Below are positions 35,235-45,692 of a stretch of 64,000 bases of DNA, piece by piece. This DNA comes from Ensifer sp. PDNC004 (GTDB lineage Bacteria > Pseudomonadota > Alphaproteobacteria > Rhizobiales > Rhizobiaceae). The notes beneath the pieces were generated by a model. The model searched no databases. It saw only the letters and a program-made list of their open reading frames with translations, and was not told the origin of the DNA. Position 1 is the stretch's first letter. Every line of letters begins with the position of its first letter. Position numbers and translations under genes: made by a program. The DNA lies in NCBI RefSeq assembly GCF_016919405.1, contig NZ_CP070353.1, forward strand, positions 1,178,001 through 1,242,000. The letters run 5' to 3'.

Positions 35235-36093
35235 GGGCTGCCTCCATTTCGGCAAGGGTCTCCGCATCGATCGGATTTGGTCCGCGTCGAAGATAGATCG
35301 GCGCGAAGGCTTCTTCCTGGCGAATTTCGAGGCGGCCCTCGCGAACCATTTCGAGCGACGCGGCAAAGGAGCTGGCGATTGCCGTTGCCCTCTCCTTCGG
35401 CGTCGTCATGTAGCGCACCAGAAAATGATCGAGCGCCGTCCAGTCGTCGAGACCGCCGATCATACGGGCCAGGATCAGCCGCGCATCGGACAGCGACCAG
35501 ACGTGGCGCTTTTCGATCGTCACCTGGGTTATCGCCTGTCGCTGGCGCAGGCTCGCATAGGCGCTCAGCAGATCGTAGAGCGAAGCGTCGAAACCGGATC
35601 TCCTCTCGGTGACGATATGCTCCGGTGCGCCTCGGACGAAAACGTCCCGGCCGAGCCGGTTTCGGTTGATGAGCCGCGTCGCCGCCTCGCGCATCGCTTC
35701 CAGCCGCTTCAGCCGGAAGGCCAGCGCCGAGGCCATCTCCTCGCCGGTAGGACCATCATCCTTCGCCTGCTGCGGGATCAGCAGTCGCGATTTCAGATAG
35801 GCGAGCCACGCCGCCATGACGAGGTAATCGGCCGCAAGCTCGATGCGGATGCTGCGCGCGCGTTCGATAAAGGCGATGTACTGTTCGGCGAGCGCCAGGA
35901 CGGAAATGCGCGAAAGGTCGACGCGTTGGCTTCGGGCGAGATGCAGCAGCAGGTCGAGCGGCCCTTCGAAGCCGGCGATATCGACAACCAGCGCTTCCTC
36001 ATGCAGTCCGCGCTCGGCAGTCTCGTCCTGCCACAGCGGGTCCATCGGCGCCTTCGACGCAGGCTTGCCTTGTCTTTCGCCCGCATTGCTCAC
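35227..36093 (-). CDS. scpA: Segregation and condensation protein A
   Basis: Kleisin subunit linking the SMC heads for chromosome compaction. The 288-residue protein carries the ScpA N-terminal signature VDIAGFEGPLDLLLHLARSQ, then AADYLVMAAWLAYLKSRLLI and a C-terminal winged helix (ATAIASSFAASLEMVREGRL). It starts with GTG at 36093. Downstream gene scpB overlaps, upstream gene nagZ is 53 bp away; nagZ-scpA-scpB is the conserved rhizobial order. Confidence 0.95.
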   Translation of the reverse strand: MSNAGERQGKPASKAPMDPLWQDETAERGLHEEALVVDIAGFEGPLDLLLHLARSQRVDLSRISVLALAEQYIAFIERARSIRIELAADYLVMAAWLAYLKSRLLIPQQAKDDGPTGEEMASALAFRLKRLEAMREAATRLINRNRLGRDVFVRGAPEHIVTERRSGFDASLYDLLSAYASLRQRQAITQVTIEKRHVWSLSDARLILARMIGGLDDWTALDHFLVRYMTTPKERATAIASSFAASLEMVREGRLEIRQEEAFAPIYLRRGPNPIDAETLAEMEAARG

Positions 36094-36146
36094 TGGCAGC
36101 CCGACCCTTTCCTTCAGTCTCTGTTTGCCTTCAGTCTTCGTTTGCC

Positions 36147-37163
36147 TCAGACCGTTGCAAACAGGGCGTTGAACTCCGCCCGCAAATCGACTTCGCTCGC
36201 ATCGTCGGACGCCCGGAACGCGGCTTCTGCGGCCCTCGCCCGGCGCAAGCTCTCACCGGCCAGAACCGGCACGACATCCGCGACGGCCTTCATTTCCTCC
36301 ATTATGCCATGACAATGCAAGACGAGATCAAGTCCCGCGGCAATGATGTTGCGCGCGCGGGTGGTCATGTCGCCGGCAAGCGCGTTCATCGACACGTCAT
36401 CCGACATCAGCAGGCCGTTGAAGCCGATATGGCCACGAATGATCTCGCGCACGACCTTCGCGGAGGTGGTGGCCGGGTTGTCCGGATCGATCGTTGTGAA
36501 CACCATGTGCGCCGACATCGCCATTACCTCGTCCTTCATCGCAACGAAGGGCAGGAAGTCGCTCGCGGCAAGCTCATCGAAGGTGGCGCTGACGACGGGC
36601 AGATTGTGGTGCGAATCGACGAAGGTGCGGCCGTGGCCCGGCATGTGCTTCATCACCGGCAGCATGCCGCCGGCCTTCAGCCCCTCGCCCATCGCACGGC
36701 CGATCGCCGTGACGCTCTCCGGATCGTGGCCGTAGGCGCGGTTGCCGATGACGTCGTGGCTGCCGGGCACCGGCACGTCGAGCACCGGCAGGCAATCGAC
36801 GGTGATGCCGAAGCGCATCAGGTCAAAGGCGTGCAGACGCCCCATCAGCCAGGCGGCCCGCAGACCGAGCTCCGCGTCGCGGCGGTAGATTTCACCGATC
36901 GCCGCGCCATTCGGATATTGCTGAACGAGCGGTGGGCGGATGCGCTGAACGCGCCCGCCTTCCTGGTCGATGAGCACGGGCGCATTCGGATTGCCGATGC
37001 TGTCGCGAAGGGCTGCCACCAGATCCGAGATCTGCTGCGCCTCGCCAATGTTGCGCCCGAACAGGATGAAGCCCCAGGGGCGTTCTGCCGCGAAGAAATC
37101 GCGCTCGTCGCTCGTGAGGGAAAGGCCCTTGCAGCCGGAGATAAATGCTTTTGATTCGCTCAT
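36147..37163 (-). CDS. nagZ: Beta-N-acetylhexosaminidase NagZ
   Basis: Glycoside hydrolase family 3 enzyme removing GlcNAc from muropeptides during cell-wall recycling. The 338-residue protein shows the family core: KHMPGHGRTFVDSHHNLPVV contains the catalytic His/Asp loop, and LLMSDDVSMNAL provides the aspartate nucleophile (SDD). Other markers are VLIDQEGGRVQRIRPP and FGITVDCLPVLDVPVPGSHD. No signal peptide, consistent with a cytoplasmic enzyme. It is 155 bp downstream of the SPOR gene. Confidence 0.95.
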   Translation of the reverse strand: MSESKAFISGCKGLSLTSDERDFFAAERPWGFILFGRNIGEAQQISDLVAALRDSIGNPNAPVLIDQEGGRVQRIRPPLVQQYPNGAAIGEIYRRDAELGLRAAWLMGRLHAFDLMRFGITVDCLPVLDVPVPGSHDVIGNRAYGHDPESVTAIGRAMGEGLKAGGMLPVMKHMPGHGRTFVDSHHNLPVVSATFDELAASDFLPFVAMKDEVMAMSAHMVFTTIDPDNPATTSAKVVREIIRGHIGFNGLLMSDDVSMNALAGDMTTRARNIIAAGLDLVLHCHGIMEEMKAVADVVPVLAGESLRRARAAEAAFRASDDASEVDLRAEFNALFATV

Positions 37164-37257
37164 CCCAAAAGCATAGAGCGCGGGCTGCCCGGCGCGAAGT
37201 CACAAAGACAGGGCACCCCCACTCATTTCACAAGGTCATGGGGCAATCGAAAGCCCG

Positions 37258-37294
37258 AAAACGCGAAAGGCGCGGCCTCCTCGGCCGCGCCTTT
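37258..37294 (-). terminator. Intrinsic terminator of the SPOR gene
   Basis: AAAGGCGCGGCC and GGCCGCGCCTTT form a 12-bp stem with a 5-nt loop, 25 bp after the stop of the SPOR gene; the minus strand continues with TTTCGCG. The T-run is weak. Confidence 0.7.
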
Positions 37295-37318
37295 CGTTAA
37301 CTCGATCACTATGCCCGT

Positions 37319-40279
37319 TTACTTGGTAACCAGGCAGCTTCCGCCGGCGCCCTTGTACTTGGAGCAAAGGGCATTGGCCTCGTCCTTAGAACCGGCCGGG
37401 ATACGGACGCGGTAGTAGGTCCCCTTGCCGGCGATTTCCGCCTTTCGGATGTCGACGCCGCGGCCGCCAATGACGCTTCCGAACTTGTTCGACAGGCTGT
37501 TGTAGGACTTCTGCGCCTCGGCTTCGGACGGCAGAGATGCGACCTGGATGAAATAACCACCGGCCGGAACCGATGCGGTGGCAACCTCCTGTGCCGGCTG
37601 CGTCTCAGCCGGGAGGGCGGCCTGCTCTTGCGCCGGGCGGGCGTTTTCCACCGGCTGTGCGGCCGGGCGAGTCTGCGGCGTCGGAGCCTTTTCGCCACCG
37701 GCGGAAGCCGTCGTCGTAACGCTGCGCACCGGAACCTGCTCGATGTTGGCGTTGCCCGTTGCGGCGAGCGCGACCTGGTCGGTGCTGGCCGAAGCCTGAC
37801 CTGCAGCCGCGACGTCGTTCGAAGGCGTTGCGGGCAGCGGCTGGGTCGTGCCGGCGACATCGGTCGCCGGTGCTGCAACCGGCTCTTCGCGAGCGACCAG
37901 CGTTCCATCCGGCTTGACGATCATCGTGCGCACCTTCCTCGGTGCGACGGCCGGCGTCTTGTCTTCTTCCTGGGCCGCGGTCTCGCTATTGCCACCGTCC
38001 GGCAGCAGGCGATCGCCGTCCTCTTCGTTCGGCAGAGCCGTCTGAAGGGTTTCGGCCTCGTCGCTGCCTTCGAGCGGCAGGGTCTCCGGCGTCAGCGTCC
38101 TTTGCACGACATCCATCGGCTCCTCGGTCGAAGAGACCAGAGCTTCCTGCTGCGGCGCGCCAGCCTGAGCACCGGCAACGCGGTCATAAACCGCCTTGTC
38201 CTGGTTCGGCACGGTCTTGCCGCCCTTCTCCTCGGGCACGACCTTGACCGGGGCCTTGTCCGCCAGAATGATCTTCGGGCCTTCGGCCGAGCTGACCGCA
38301 CCGCTACCGCCCATCCAGGCGTAAACAGCAGCGCCACCAAGGATGATGACGCCGGCAACGCTTGCCGCCAGCAACATCGTGCGCTGCGAGCGACGGCCGG
38401 TGCCATATTCGCGGTATTCGCCGGCATCCTGCTGGCCCTGCGCTGCGGAAAGCCGTTCGGCATCGCGGGCAACGGCAGGGCGTTCGACGATCGAGCGGCG
38501 GAAGTCTTCTTCCATCGCCTTTTCAAATTCGTCGAAATCGTCAAGCGAGCCCTGACCCAAGGCCGGAGCAGCGGCAACAGCCGGCGCCGGACGGGCCGGT
38601 TCTACCTTTTCGACGGCAGCCGGACGGGTTTCCTTGACCGGAGCGGGCGTTCCGAAGAGCTGGGCCATTTCCGCATCGATATCGAGATCGTAGTCGGCCG
38701 GATAGGCGACCGGCTTCTCCGTCTCGATGACCGGCAGCTGCGGCACGTCCATGTCCGCGATCGGCGCGACGCCGTTCTCGGCTTCCGAAATCATCGACGG
38801 ATCGAAGGGCAGCGTGCTCTCGGGTTGTGCTTCCTGGCGCTCGACCGGCGCGGGGGCGACGTAAGGTTCGACGAACCGCTCCGGCTCGCGTTGCGGAACG
38901 GCGGCCTGCACGACCGGCTGCACCGGTGCTTGCGGTACGACGGCGGCAACGACCGGCTCATCGACAACAACGTCAGCAAAGTCGAGCTTCAGCGCCTCGT
39001 CGGAGAGCTCCATTTCGAAGTTCTCGATGTCGAAGCTCGGCTCGTGCTCCGGCTGCGCAACTGGCTTGGTCGCCTCGACCACCGGTTCCGCGACCTGAAC
39101 TGGGGCAGCAGCGACGGCAGCAACCGGCGCAGCAACAGCTGCAACGGGCGTTGCGACCGACGATACCAGCGGGCCGGCAAAGGCACGCTGCTGGCTGGCA
39201 CCCGAGGCGGATGCAACCGGCGTCGCCCGGCTGAAGGTGGGCGTAAAGGGATAAGGGCTCTTCTTTATCGGAGCGGCAGTGGCAGCCGCTGGCGTGACCA
39301 CCGGTGCCACGACAGGCTGCGTTTCCGAATGAAGAGCGGGATGCGATTGGACCGCGGCGGCAACCGTCGCGGCAACCGGCGGAACCGGGAACCGTTCGAT
39401 GTCGGCCAAGAGATCGTCGCGAGCGACATCCTGCTCGACGACTGGTTGAGCTGCAATCAGGTCTTCCTGATAGGAAGGCTCAATCTGATAGGAACGCTCA
39501 ATTTCGCGCTCTTGCTCCACCACATCGAAGCGCGGCTGTTCAAAGGCCGAAAACGCCTCTGCAACCAGAGCCGGCTCGGCCCAGGCCGAAGCGGCTTCGA
39601 CGGCCGGCGGCTGCCAAGCATCGACGATCTGGTCAAGTGCATCGCTTTCCTGCGGCTCGACGTGAGGAGCAACCTCGGCAACATCGGCAACATCGGCAAC
39701 ATCGTCCGACAGCAGATCGGCTTCGCCAAGCGACAATTCGAGTTCGCGTTCAAGATCGAACGACGGCTCATCGACGTAGGCCTCAGTGTTGCCGGCTTCG
39801 GCAACCTGCGGCGCGACGGAGAAGGCATGAACCTCGGCATAGTCCTCGTCAGCGACGGGGGCTGGCGCCGCCTCGACGCGTTCGGGCTGGAGGAACATCG
39901 GCTCTTCAAGCTCGGCAACGGGCTCCCCCACCGGCTCTTCGTGTACGACGACGTGTTCTGCTACCGGATCGAACCGAGGTCCTTCTTGTTCGGCTACAGC
40001 CTCGAAGCGGGGCTCTTCGATCGGAGCCGGCTGGACTGCAGCCGGCTGCGGCACGGATCGCGGCGCGTCGTAGCTGTCGAACGCGCGAAGCAGTTCGTCT
40101 TCGAGATCGAAGGCGGGGTCTTGACGCACCGCCTCCTGGTGTCGCTGCAGTTCCTGCAACTGCTGGACGGCCGGCCGGGCATCGTAACCGACGATCCGGG
40201 CGAGTTCGGCCAACGGATCATCGTCTGCCAATACATCGAATTCAGCCGGCCCGCTTCGTGCGAATTGTTTGTCTGCCAT
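37319..40279 (-). CDS. Giant SPOR-domain protein with long disordered N-terminal region
   Basis: A 986-residue protein. The N-terminal ~70 residues look folded and family-specific (FDVLADDDPLAELARIVGYD, DLEDELLRAFDSYDAP). Residues ~75-630 are a very long acidic Pro/Ala/Val/Glu-rich region. One transmembrane helix follows at about 633-655 (MLLAASVAGVIILGGAAVYA), then a periplasmic linker and a C-terminal SPOR domain of about 80 residues (GGYFIQVASLPSEAEAQKSY onward to GAGGSCLVTK). SPOR domains bind denuded septal glycan, so a division-site role is likely, with a remarkably long cytoplasmic part. Neighbours are argS (63 bp upstream) and nagZ. Start chosen at the ATG at 40279. Confidence 0.88.
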   Translation of the reverse strand: MADKQFARSGPAEFDVLADDDPLAELARIVGYDARPAVQQLQELQRHQEAVRQDPAFDLEDELLRAFDSYDAPRSVPQPAAVQPAPIEEPRFEAVAEQEGPRFDPVAEHVVVHEEPVGEPVAELEEPMFLQPERVEAAPAPVADEDYAEVHAFSVAPQVAEAGNTEAYVDEPSFDLERELELSLGEADLLSDDVADVADVAEVAPHVEPQESDALDQIVDAWQPPAVEAASAWAEPALVAEAFSAFEQPRFDVVEQEREIERSYQIEPSYQEDLIAAQPVVEQDVARDDLLADIERFPVPPVAATVAAAVQSHPALHSETQPVVAPVVTPAAATAAPIKKSPYPFTPTFSRATPVASASGASQQRAFAGPLVSSVATPVAAVAAPVAAVAAAPVQVAEPVVEATKPVAQPEHEPSFDIENFEMELSDEALKLDFADVVVDEPVVAAVVPQAPVQPVVQAAVPQREPERFVEPYVAPAPVERQEAQPESTLPFDPSMISEAENGVAPIADMDVPQLPVIETEKPVAYPADYDLDIDAEMAQLFGTPAPVKETRPAAVEKVEPARPAPAVAAAPALGQGSLDDFDEFEKAMEEDFRRSIVERPAVARDAERLSAAQGQQDAGEYREYGTGRRSQRTMLLAASVAGVIILGGAAVYAWMGGSGAVSSAEGPKIILADKAPVKVVPEEKGGKTVPNQDKAVYDRVAGAQAGAPQQEALVSSTEEPMDVVQRTLTPETLPLEGSDEAETLQTALPNEEDGDRLLPDGGNSETAAQEEDKTPAVAPRKVRTMIVKPDGTLVAREEPVAAPATDVAGTTQPLPATPSNDVAAAGQASASTDQVALAATGNANIEQVPVRSVTTTASAGGEKAPTPQTRPAAQPVENARPAQEQAALPAETQPAQEVATASVPAGGYFIQVASLPSEAEAQKSYNSLSNKFGSVIGGRGVDIRKAEIAGKGTYYRVRIPAGSKDEANALCSKYKGAGGSCLVTK

Positions 40280-40342
40280 GCTCTCCACTCACAATTGCCT
40301 GTATCGCTGTGCCAGTGCATTGTGGGAAAATGGTGACAATAC

Positions 40343-42103
40343 TTATCGCATTTCCTCCGGTGCGGAGGTGCCTGTAATAGACAGGCCGGATTTCAATACC
40401 GAAGCGACAGCATGCACCAGCCCGAGTCTGGCAGTACTTAATTCTCTATTTTTATCGTTAACAAAACGTAATTCTGGATTCTCTTTACCTTTGTTCCAAT
40501 GACCGTGGAAGGCGGCGGCAAGATCATACAGGTAAAACGCGATGCGATGCGGCTCCTGAGCCTGTGCCGCAGCCTCGATAACTCGCGGATATTCTGCGAG
40601 CTTGGCAACGAGCTGCAGCTCCGCCGGATCCGAGATCTGGCCCAGAACGGCACTGGCGAGATCGACCGATTCGAGGTTCAGGTCCGGGAATGCTTCCGCA
40701 GCCTGGCGGAAGACCGAGCGGCAGCGCGCATGCGCATACTGCACGTAGAAGACCGGGTTATCCTTCGACTGTTCTGTTACTTTAGCAAAGTCGAAGTCGA
40801 GCGGCTCCGAGTTCTTCCGATAGATCATCATGAAGCGCACCGGATCGCGACCGACTTCATCGACGACATCGCGCAGCGTGACGAAGTCGCCGGAGCGCTT
40901 CGACATCTTCACCGGCTCGCCGTCGCGGAAGAGCTTGACCAGCTGGCACAACAGAACCGTAAGCTTCGACGAACCGCCGGAGACGGCGCGCGCCAGCGCT
41001 TCCAGGCGCTTGACGTAGCCGCCATGGTCGGCCCCGAGCACATAGATCATCTCGTCGAAGCCACGGTCGAACTTGTCCTTGAAGTAGGCAACGTCGGCGG
41101 CGAAGTAGGTATAGCTGCCGTCCGACTTGATCAGCGGCCGGTCGATATCGTCACCAACCTCGGTCGAGCGGAACAGCGTCTGCTCGCGATCTTCCCAGTC
41201 TTCCGGCAATTGCCCCTTCGGCGGCGGCAGCGTGCCCTTGTAGACGTGACCCTTGAAGGTCAGGTCGTTGATCGCGGTGCGGATGGCGGCAGCGCCGTTA
41301 GCGTGCAGCGTGCGCTCGGAGAAGAAAACGTCGTGATTGACGTTCAGCGCCGCGAGATCCTCGCGGATCATTGCCATCATCGCGTCGATCGTCCGGTCCT
41401 TGACGAGCGGCATCCACTTGTCTTCGGGCATCAGCCGAAGGCTGGTGCCGTATTCGTCGGCGAGCGCCTCGCCGACCGGCACGAGATAATCGCCCGGATA
41501 AAGGCCCGCCGGGATCTCGCCGATCTCTTCGCCCAGCGCCTGGCGATAGCGCAGGAATGCCGACCGTGCGAGAACGTCGATCTGCGACCCCGCATCGTTG
41601 ATGTAGTATTCCTTCGTGACCTCATAGCCGGAGAAGGCCAGAAGGTTGGCCAGCGCGTCGCCGACAACGGCGCCACGGCAATGGCCGACATGCATCGGGC
41701 CGGTCGGATTGGCCGATACGTATTCGACGTTGACCTTGCGGCCACCACCGACTGCGCTGCGGCCGTAGTCGACGCCCGCACGCGCCATGTCCGACAGCAG
41801 CTTCTGCCAGTAGGAAACCGAAAGGCGGACGTTGATGAAGCCCGGACCGGCAACGGAAACGTCGGTGACTTCCGGGTCCTGCTTGAGCTTCTCGACGATG
41901 AGTTCGGCAAGCGCGCGCGGGTTCATGCCGAGCGGTTTTGCCAGCACCATCGCAGCATTGGTCGCAACATCACCATGGCTCGGATCGCGCGGCGGCTCGA
42001 CGTTGACACGGCCGAAGTCAAGCTCGGATCGCTTTTCTCGAACGCTTTCAAGCGTTTCGAGAATGTCCTTAATTCTTGATTCGAAGTCCGTGAAGAGATT
42101 CAT
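40343..42103 (-). CDS. argS: Arginyl-tRNA synthetase
   Basis: Class I synthetase of 586 residues. N-terminal ArgS-specific additive domain, then the HIGH signature as [47 protein letters not shown] and the KMSKS loop as [16 protein letters not shown]; the C-terminal anticodon-binding domain follows. The frame extends to 42151, but the family begins [15 protein letters not shown] at 42103. The SPOR gene follows 63 bp downstream; dgt is upstream behind its own terminator. Confidence 0.97.
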   Translation of the reverse strand: MNLFTDFESRIKDILETLESVREKRSELDFGRVNVEPPRDPSHGDVATNAAMVLAKPLGMNPRALAELIVEKLKQDPEVTDVSVAGPGFINVRLSVSYWQKLLSDMARAGVDYGRSAVGGGRKVNVEYVSANPTGPMHVGHCRGAVVGDALANLLAFSGYEVTKEYYINDAGSQIDVLARSAFLRYRQALGEEIGEIPAGLYPGDYLVPVGEALADEYGTSLRLMPEDKWMPLVKDRTIDAMMAMIREDLAALNVNHDVFFSERTLHANGAAAIRTAINDLTFKGHVYKGTLPPPKGQLPEDWEDREQTLFRSTEVGDDIDRPLIKSDGSYTYFAADVAYFKDKFDRGFDEMIYVLGADHGGYVKRLEALARAVSGGSSKLTVLLCQLVKLFRDGEPVKMSKRSGDFVTLRDVVDEVGRDPVRFMMIYRKNSEPLDFDFAKVTEQSKDNPVFYVQYAHARCRSVFRQAAEAFPDLNLESVDLASAVLGQISDPAELQLVAKLAEYPRVIEAAAQAQEPHRIAFYLYDLAAAFHGHWNKGKENPELRFVNDKNRELSTARLGLVHAVASVLKSGLSITGTSAPEEMR

Positions 42104-42144
42104 CTGATCCGTCCGCTTTTCCCGGCCACGAGTGACCGGCGCAA

Positions 42145-42186
42145 AACTCAAAAAGGAGGCTCGGTTCGGCCGAACCGTAAGCCTCC
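42145..42186 (-). terminator. Intrinsic terminator of dgt
   Basis: A long near-perfect hairpin: GGAGGCT and CGGTTCGG pair with CCGAACCG and AGCCTCC (two unpaired bases TA), followed on the minus strand by TTTTTGAGTTTT. It lies 14 bp after the dgt stop and separates dgt from argS. Confidence 0.93.
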
Positions 42187-42199
42187 GGGCGGGGCGTCC

Positions 42200-43417
42200 C
42201 TAGCGCAAATCGGGCGTATGGTCAAACAAGCGCTTGTGCACGCTGATCGCAAATGTGTCAGTCATGCCGGCGAGGTAGTCTCCGACGTGCCGCGCCCGCG
42301 CCGGCTCCGCCATGCCGGCAATCTGGTCGATCCAATAGTGCTCCCGCATCAGCTGCGGGTCGTCCATGAAGGCATGGTAGAGATCGCAGACGATCGAGGC
42401 GGCATTTTCCCGCACACGCATGACTTCCGGGTGCCGATAGATCCGGGTCATCAGCAGGCGCTTGATCTGCTTGTCCGTCTCGCCCATCTCCTCGGAGAAG
42501 GTCGCCATCACGGTGCCGGCCTGGCGCACATCGGCGGCGCTCTGCGGGCGTATCTCGCCGATGCGCTGTTGCGCAATGCCGATCACGTCCTCGACCATCG
42601 CCGTGATCTGCCGGCGCATGATCTCATGCGTGAAGCGGCTGCTTTCCAGACCGGGATAACGGTCGTGAACCTCGCGCATCAGGCGCGCGAGAAACGGCAC
42701 GTCCTCGAGCATTTCAAAGGTGAGATAGCCGGCCCGCAAGCCGTCGTCGATGTCATGGGTGTTGTAGGCGATATCGTCGGCGATGGCCGCGACTTGCGCC
42801 TCGAGGCTCGCAAAGCTCGCCAGTTCCAGATCATGCAGCGCGCAATAATCAAGGATCGGTTGCGGTACCGGCCCACGGGCGCCCTCACCGTTTGCATTCA
42901 GCAACGGCCCATTGTGCTTGACGAGGCCTTCCAGGCTTTCCCATGTCAGGTTCAGCCCATCGAACTCGGCGTAGCGCCGCTCGAGCTTGGTGACGATGCG
43001 CAGCGACTGGGCATTGTGATCGAAGCCGCCATAGGGCTTCAGCATGTCGTGAAGGGCATCCTCGCCCGTATGGCCAAAGGGCGTGTGGCCGAAATCGTGC
43101 ACGAGAGCGACGCCTTCGGCCAGATCTTCGTCGAGCTTGAGCGCGCGCGCCAGGGCCCGGGCGATCTGCGCCACCTCGATCGTGTGCGTCAGGCGGGTGC
43201 GGTAGTGATCGCCGTCGGCGGCAATGAAGACCTGCGTCTTGTGCTTCAGGCGGCGAAACGCCGTGGTGTGCACGATGCGGTCGCGGTCGCGCTGAAAATC
43301 GGAGCGCGTCGCGCTCGTCGCTTCGGGAAAGAGCCTGCCGCGTGTCATCCAGGGATTCGACGCGAACGGCGCATGTTCACCATAACCGAAGCCGAGCGCA
43401 TTTTTGTCGAATGTCAT
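42200..43417 (-). CDS. dgt: dGTPase-like HD-domain triphosphohydrolase
   Basis: A 405-residue deoxyguanosinetriphosphate triphosphohydrolase-like protein. HD-domain ligands appear as [19 protein letters not shown] and [18 protein letters not shown], with the upstream [20 protein letters not shown] region typical of the family and [19 protein letters not shown] later. It hydrolyses dNTPs to deoxynucleosides and triphosphate. The start at 43417 is chosen because AGGTGGAAG lies directly upstream and the family begins near there; the longer frame reaches 43594. Divergent from erpA. Confidence 0.93.
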   Translation of the reverse strand: MTFDKNALGFGYGEHAPFASNPWMTRGRLFPEATSATRSDFQRDRDRIVHTTAFRRLKHKTQVFIAADGDHYRTRLTHTIEVAQIARALARALKLDEDLAEGVALVHDFGHTPFGHTGEDALHDMLKPYGGFDHNAQSLRIVTKLERRYAEFDGLNLTWESLEGLVKHNGPLLNANGEGARGPVPQPILDYCALHDLELASFASLEAQVAAIADDIAYNTHDIDDGLRAGYLTFEMLEDVPFLARLMREVHDRYPGLESSRFTHEIMRRQITAMVEDVIGIAQQRIGEIRPQSAADVRQAGTVMATFSEEMGETDKQIKRLLMTRIYRHPEVMRVRENAASIVCDLYHAFMDDPQLMREHYWIDQIAGMAEPARARHVGDYLAGMTDTFAISVHKRLFDHTPDLR

Positions 43418-43629
43418 CTTCCACCTAATTCGTCGTCCCATTGACGGGGCATTCAAGCCTTCATACCTATAGTGAAAGCTACGGAAACGCGTGATGCAAG
43501 ATCGACCGATTCCGCAAGCGGAAGCAACGGCTTGGCCGCCGGTCTTGAATAAAGCCCCGAAACCGGCCAGATCGCGTGCTTGAATATAGGGCAATTCTCT
43601 CCGGTTCTTGACCCCGGCAGGAGGCAGAT

Positions 43630-43962
43630 ATGACGCATGAAACCGTGACCCTCTCGGATGCTGCAGCGAAGCGGATCGCCACGATCCTGCGTTCCGACAG
43701 CCACAACAACGCCATGAGGGTGTCCGTCGAGGGCGGCGGCTGCTCGGGCTTTTCCTACAAGTTCGACCTGGTCGACAGCAGCAATGACGACGACCTGGTC
43801 CTGGAAAAGCACGAGGCCAAGGTGCTGATCGACAGCCTGTCGCTTGTCTATATGGGCGGCTCGGAAATTGACTTCGTCGACAACCTGCTCGGCCAGTCGT
43901 TTCAGATCAAGAATCCGAATGCGGTTGCAAGCTGCGGATGCGGAACGAGTTTCTCCATCTGA
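43630..43962 (+). CDS. erpA: ErpA-type iron-sulfur cluster insertion protein
   Basis: A-type Fe-S carrier of 110 residues. The three conserved cysteines are present: one in [13 protein letters not shown], two in [12 protein letters not shown]. These bind the cluster that is delivered to apo-targets. GGAGG at about 43619 precedes the ATG. It is a monocistronic gene between the divergent dgt and the convergent cls. ErpA rather than IscA is favoured by the CGCG C-terminus and by the genomic position next to dgt in rhizobia. Confidence 0.93.
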   Translation: MTHETVTLSDAAAKRIATILRSDSHNNAMRVSVEGGGCSGFSYKFDLVDSSNDDDLVLEKHEAKVLIDSLSLVYMGGSEIDFVDNLLGQSFQIKNPNAVASCGCGTSFSI

Positions 43963-44021
43963 CGCCAGCGCCCCACGCCTTCTAGCCGGCTCCGCTTGAA
44001 CCACGAACGGGGCCGTTTGCG

Positions 44022-45485
44022 TCAGAGATAGGGCGATCCCAGCCAGAGAATGCGGTTCGCCAATCGATCCGCGAACGACTTCTTGCGCAGCCTTTCGAGC
44101 GTGACTGCTTCGGCTGAGGCGAGAATGTCGGAGATCGTGCCATTGATTGCCTCGGCGAAGCCGTGGTCTAGAACCTCAAGGTCGAACTCGAAATTAAGCC
44201 GCAAGGAGCGTGGGTCGAGATTGGTGGACCCGACATAGGCCCAGCGGTCGTCCACGGTCAAAAGCTTGGAGTGGTTGAAAGCGCCCTTCGCCCGCCACAC
44301 ACGACAATGGCCCTTCAGCACCTGATCGAACTGCGCAGTCATCGCCCTGTCGACCAGCAGCAGATTGTTGACCGCGGGAACGATGACATCCACCTCGACG
44401 CCGCGGCGCGCGGCCGTGACGAGCGCGCTGATGAGCTCGCGGTCCGGCAGGAAATAGGGCGACATTACCCGGATGTTCTTCTGCGCGACCGAAAACGCCC
44501 CCATGAGCATCTTGTGATTGGTCTCGTTGGTGGCGTCCGGCCCGGATGGCACGGCGCGCATCAACACCGACGGCGCATCCGCCTGCAGTGGCGCCTCTTC
44601 GATCGCCCAGGCGGGGCCCGCCAGAACCTCGCCGCTTGAGAATTGCCAATCTTCGGCCGAGACCTGGAAGATATCGGCGACCACCGGCCCGAGCATGCGG
44701 AAATGCGTGTCCTGCGCCGGCGACTGACCGGCGATCTCACTGGTGAAGCCCACCCGGATGTTCATGCCGCCGGCAAAGGCAACCTGACCGTCGACCACGA
44801 GGATCTTGCGGTGCGTGCGCAGGTTGGCATAGGGCAGCCGTAGCCCCATGATGATGTTGCCGTTGAACACCGCCGTCGGAACGCCTGCCGCCTCCAGGTA
44901 ACCGACAATGCTCGGCACAGAGTAACGCGCGCCAACGGCGTCGATCAGCACCCGCACCTCGACGCCGCGCGCCACGGCCGCAATCAGGGCGTCGGCAAAG
45001 CGCAGGCCGATGACGTCGCGATCGAATATATAGCTTTCGAGCAGGATCGAGCGCCGCGCGCCAGCGATCGCTTCCAACATCGCGGCATAGGCGGCATCGC
45101 CGCCGGCGAGCACCGATATGCGATTGCCCGTGCACATGCGATGGCGCGAAACGCGGTCGCCGAGGATCTTCATCGCCGCAAACCGGTCGCCGAACCGCAC
45201 CGTTATGTCAGCGTCCGACACGTCGAAGCGGCCGAACTGATCTGGCCCCTGCCCGCGCAACAGCGCGCGCTGCGAGCCGATCGAGGAGCGCCTGATGCGG
45301 TTTACGCCGCCAACGGCGTAGATCAGTGCGCCGACGATCGGCGAAAGCAGGACGACACCGACCCAGCCGGCCGCGGCGCGCACGTCGTCCTTCGTCATCG
45401 CGGCATGAATGGCCGCGGGGATGCCAAGCGCGAAGGACAGGAGCGCCAGGATATGCGGCCAATAATTCTGCACGAGATCGATCAT
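44022..45485 (-). CDS. cls: Cardiolipin synthase (phospholipase D superfamily)
   Basis: Condenses two phosphatidylglycerol molecules to cardiolipin. The 487-residue protein has two N-terminal transmembrane segments (ILALLSFALGIPAAIHAAM and GWVGVVLLSPIVGALIYAVG) and two HKD motifs: THRKILVVDGQVAFAGG and FNHSKLLTVDDRWAYVGSTN. I place the start at 45485 (MIDLVQNYWPHILAL), because the longer upstream stretch is not typical. The order cls, xthA, exoR is the same as around exoR in S. meliloti as I remember it. Confidence 0.93.
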   Translation of the reverse strand: MIDLVQNYWPHILALLSFALGIPAAIHAAMTKDDVRAAAGWVGVVLLSPIVGALIYAVGGVNRIRRSSIGSQRALLRGQGPDQFGRFDVSDADITVRFGDRFAAMKILGDRVSRHRMCTGNRISVLAGGDAAYAAMLEAIAGARRSILLESYIFDRDVIGLRFADALIAAVARGVEVRVLIDAVGARYSVPSIVGYLEAAGVPTAVFNGNIIMGLRLPYANLRTHRKILVVDGQVAFAGGMNIRVGFTSEIAGQSPAQDTHFRMLGPVVADIFQVSAEDWQFSSGEVLAGPAWAIEEAPLQADAPSVLMRAVPSGPDATNETNHKMLMGAFSVAQKNIRVMSPYFLPDRELISALVTAARRGVEVDVIVPAVNNLLLVDRAMTAQFDQVLKGHCRVWRAKGAFNHSKLLTVDDRWAYVGSTNLDPRSLRLNFEFDLEVLDHGFAEAINGTISDILASAEAVTLERLRKKSFADRLANRILWLGSPYL

Positions 45486-45692
45486 GGGCGGGACTATAGC
45501 CGGCCATCGGGCGGAATCAATTCGGCGCCTGAAGCGTATACCGTATCGACCGCCGCTGCCCTGATAAGAAGCGCCGGCGCGCTTCGCGCGCGCTGTTGAA
45601 AACCCGCAGGTAGCGGATTTGTCAAAAGAATCCGGAGCGGCTAGAAATGAGCCCGCCAAGGACTTAACCGACATGGAAGGGCGTTTCGAGCC

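Noticed and set aside
37628..40336. 902-codon plus-strand frame antisense to the SPOR gene
   Set aside because: The SPOR protein has a recognisable helix and C-terminal domain; the opposite frame is Arg/Gly/Leu-rich with no motif and arises from the repetitive codon use of the low-complexity region.
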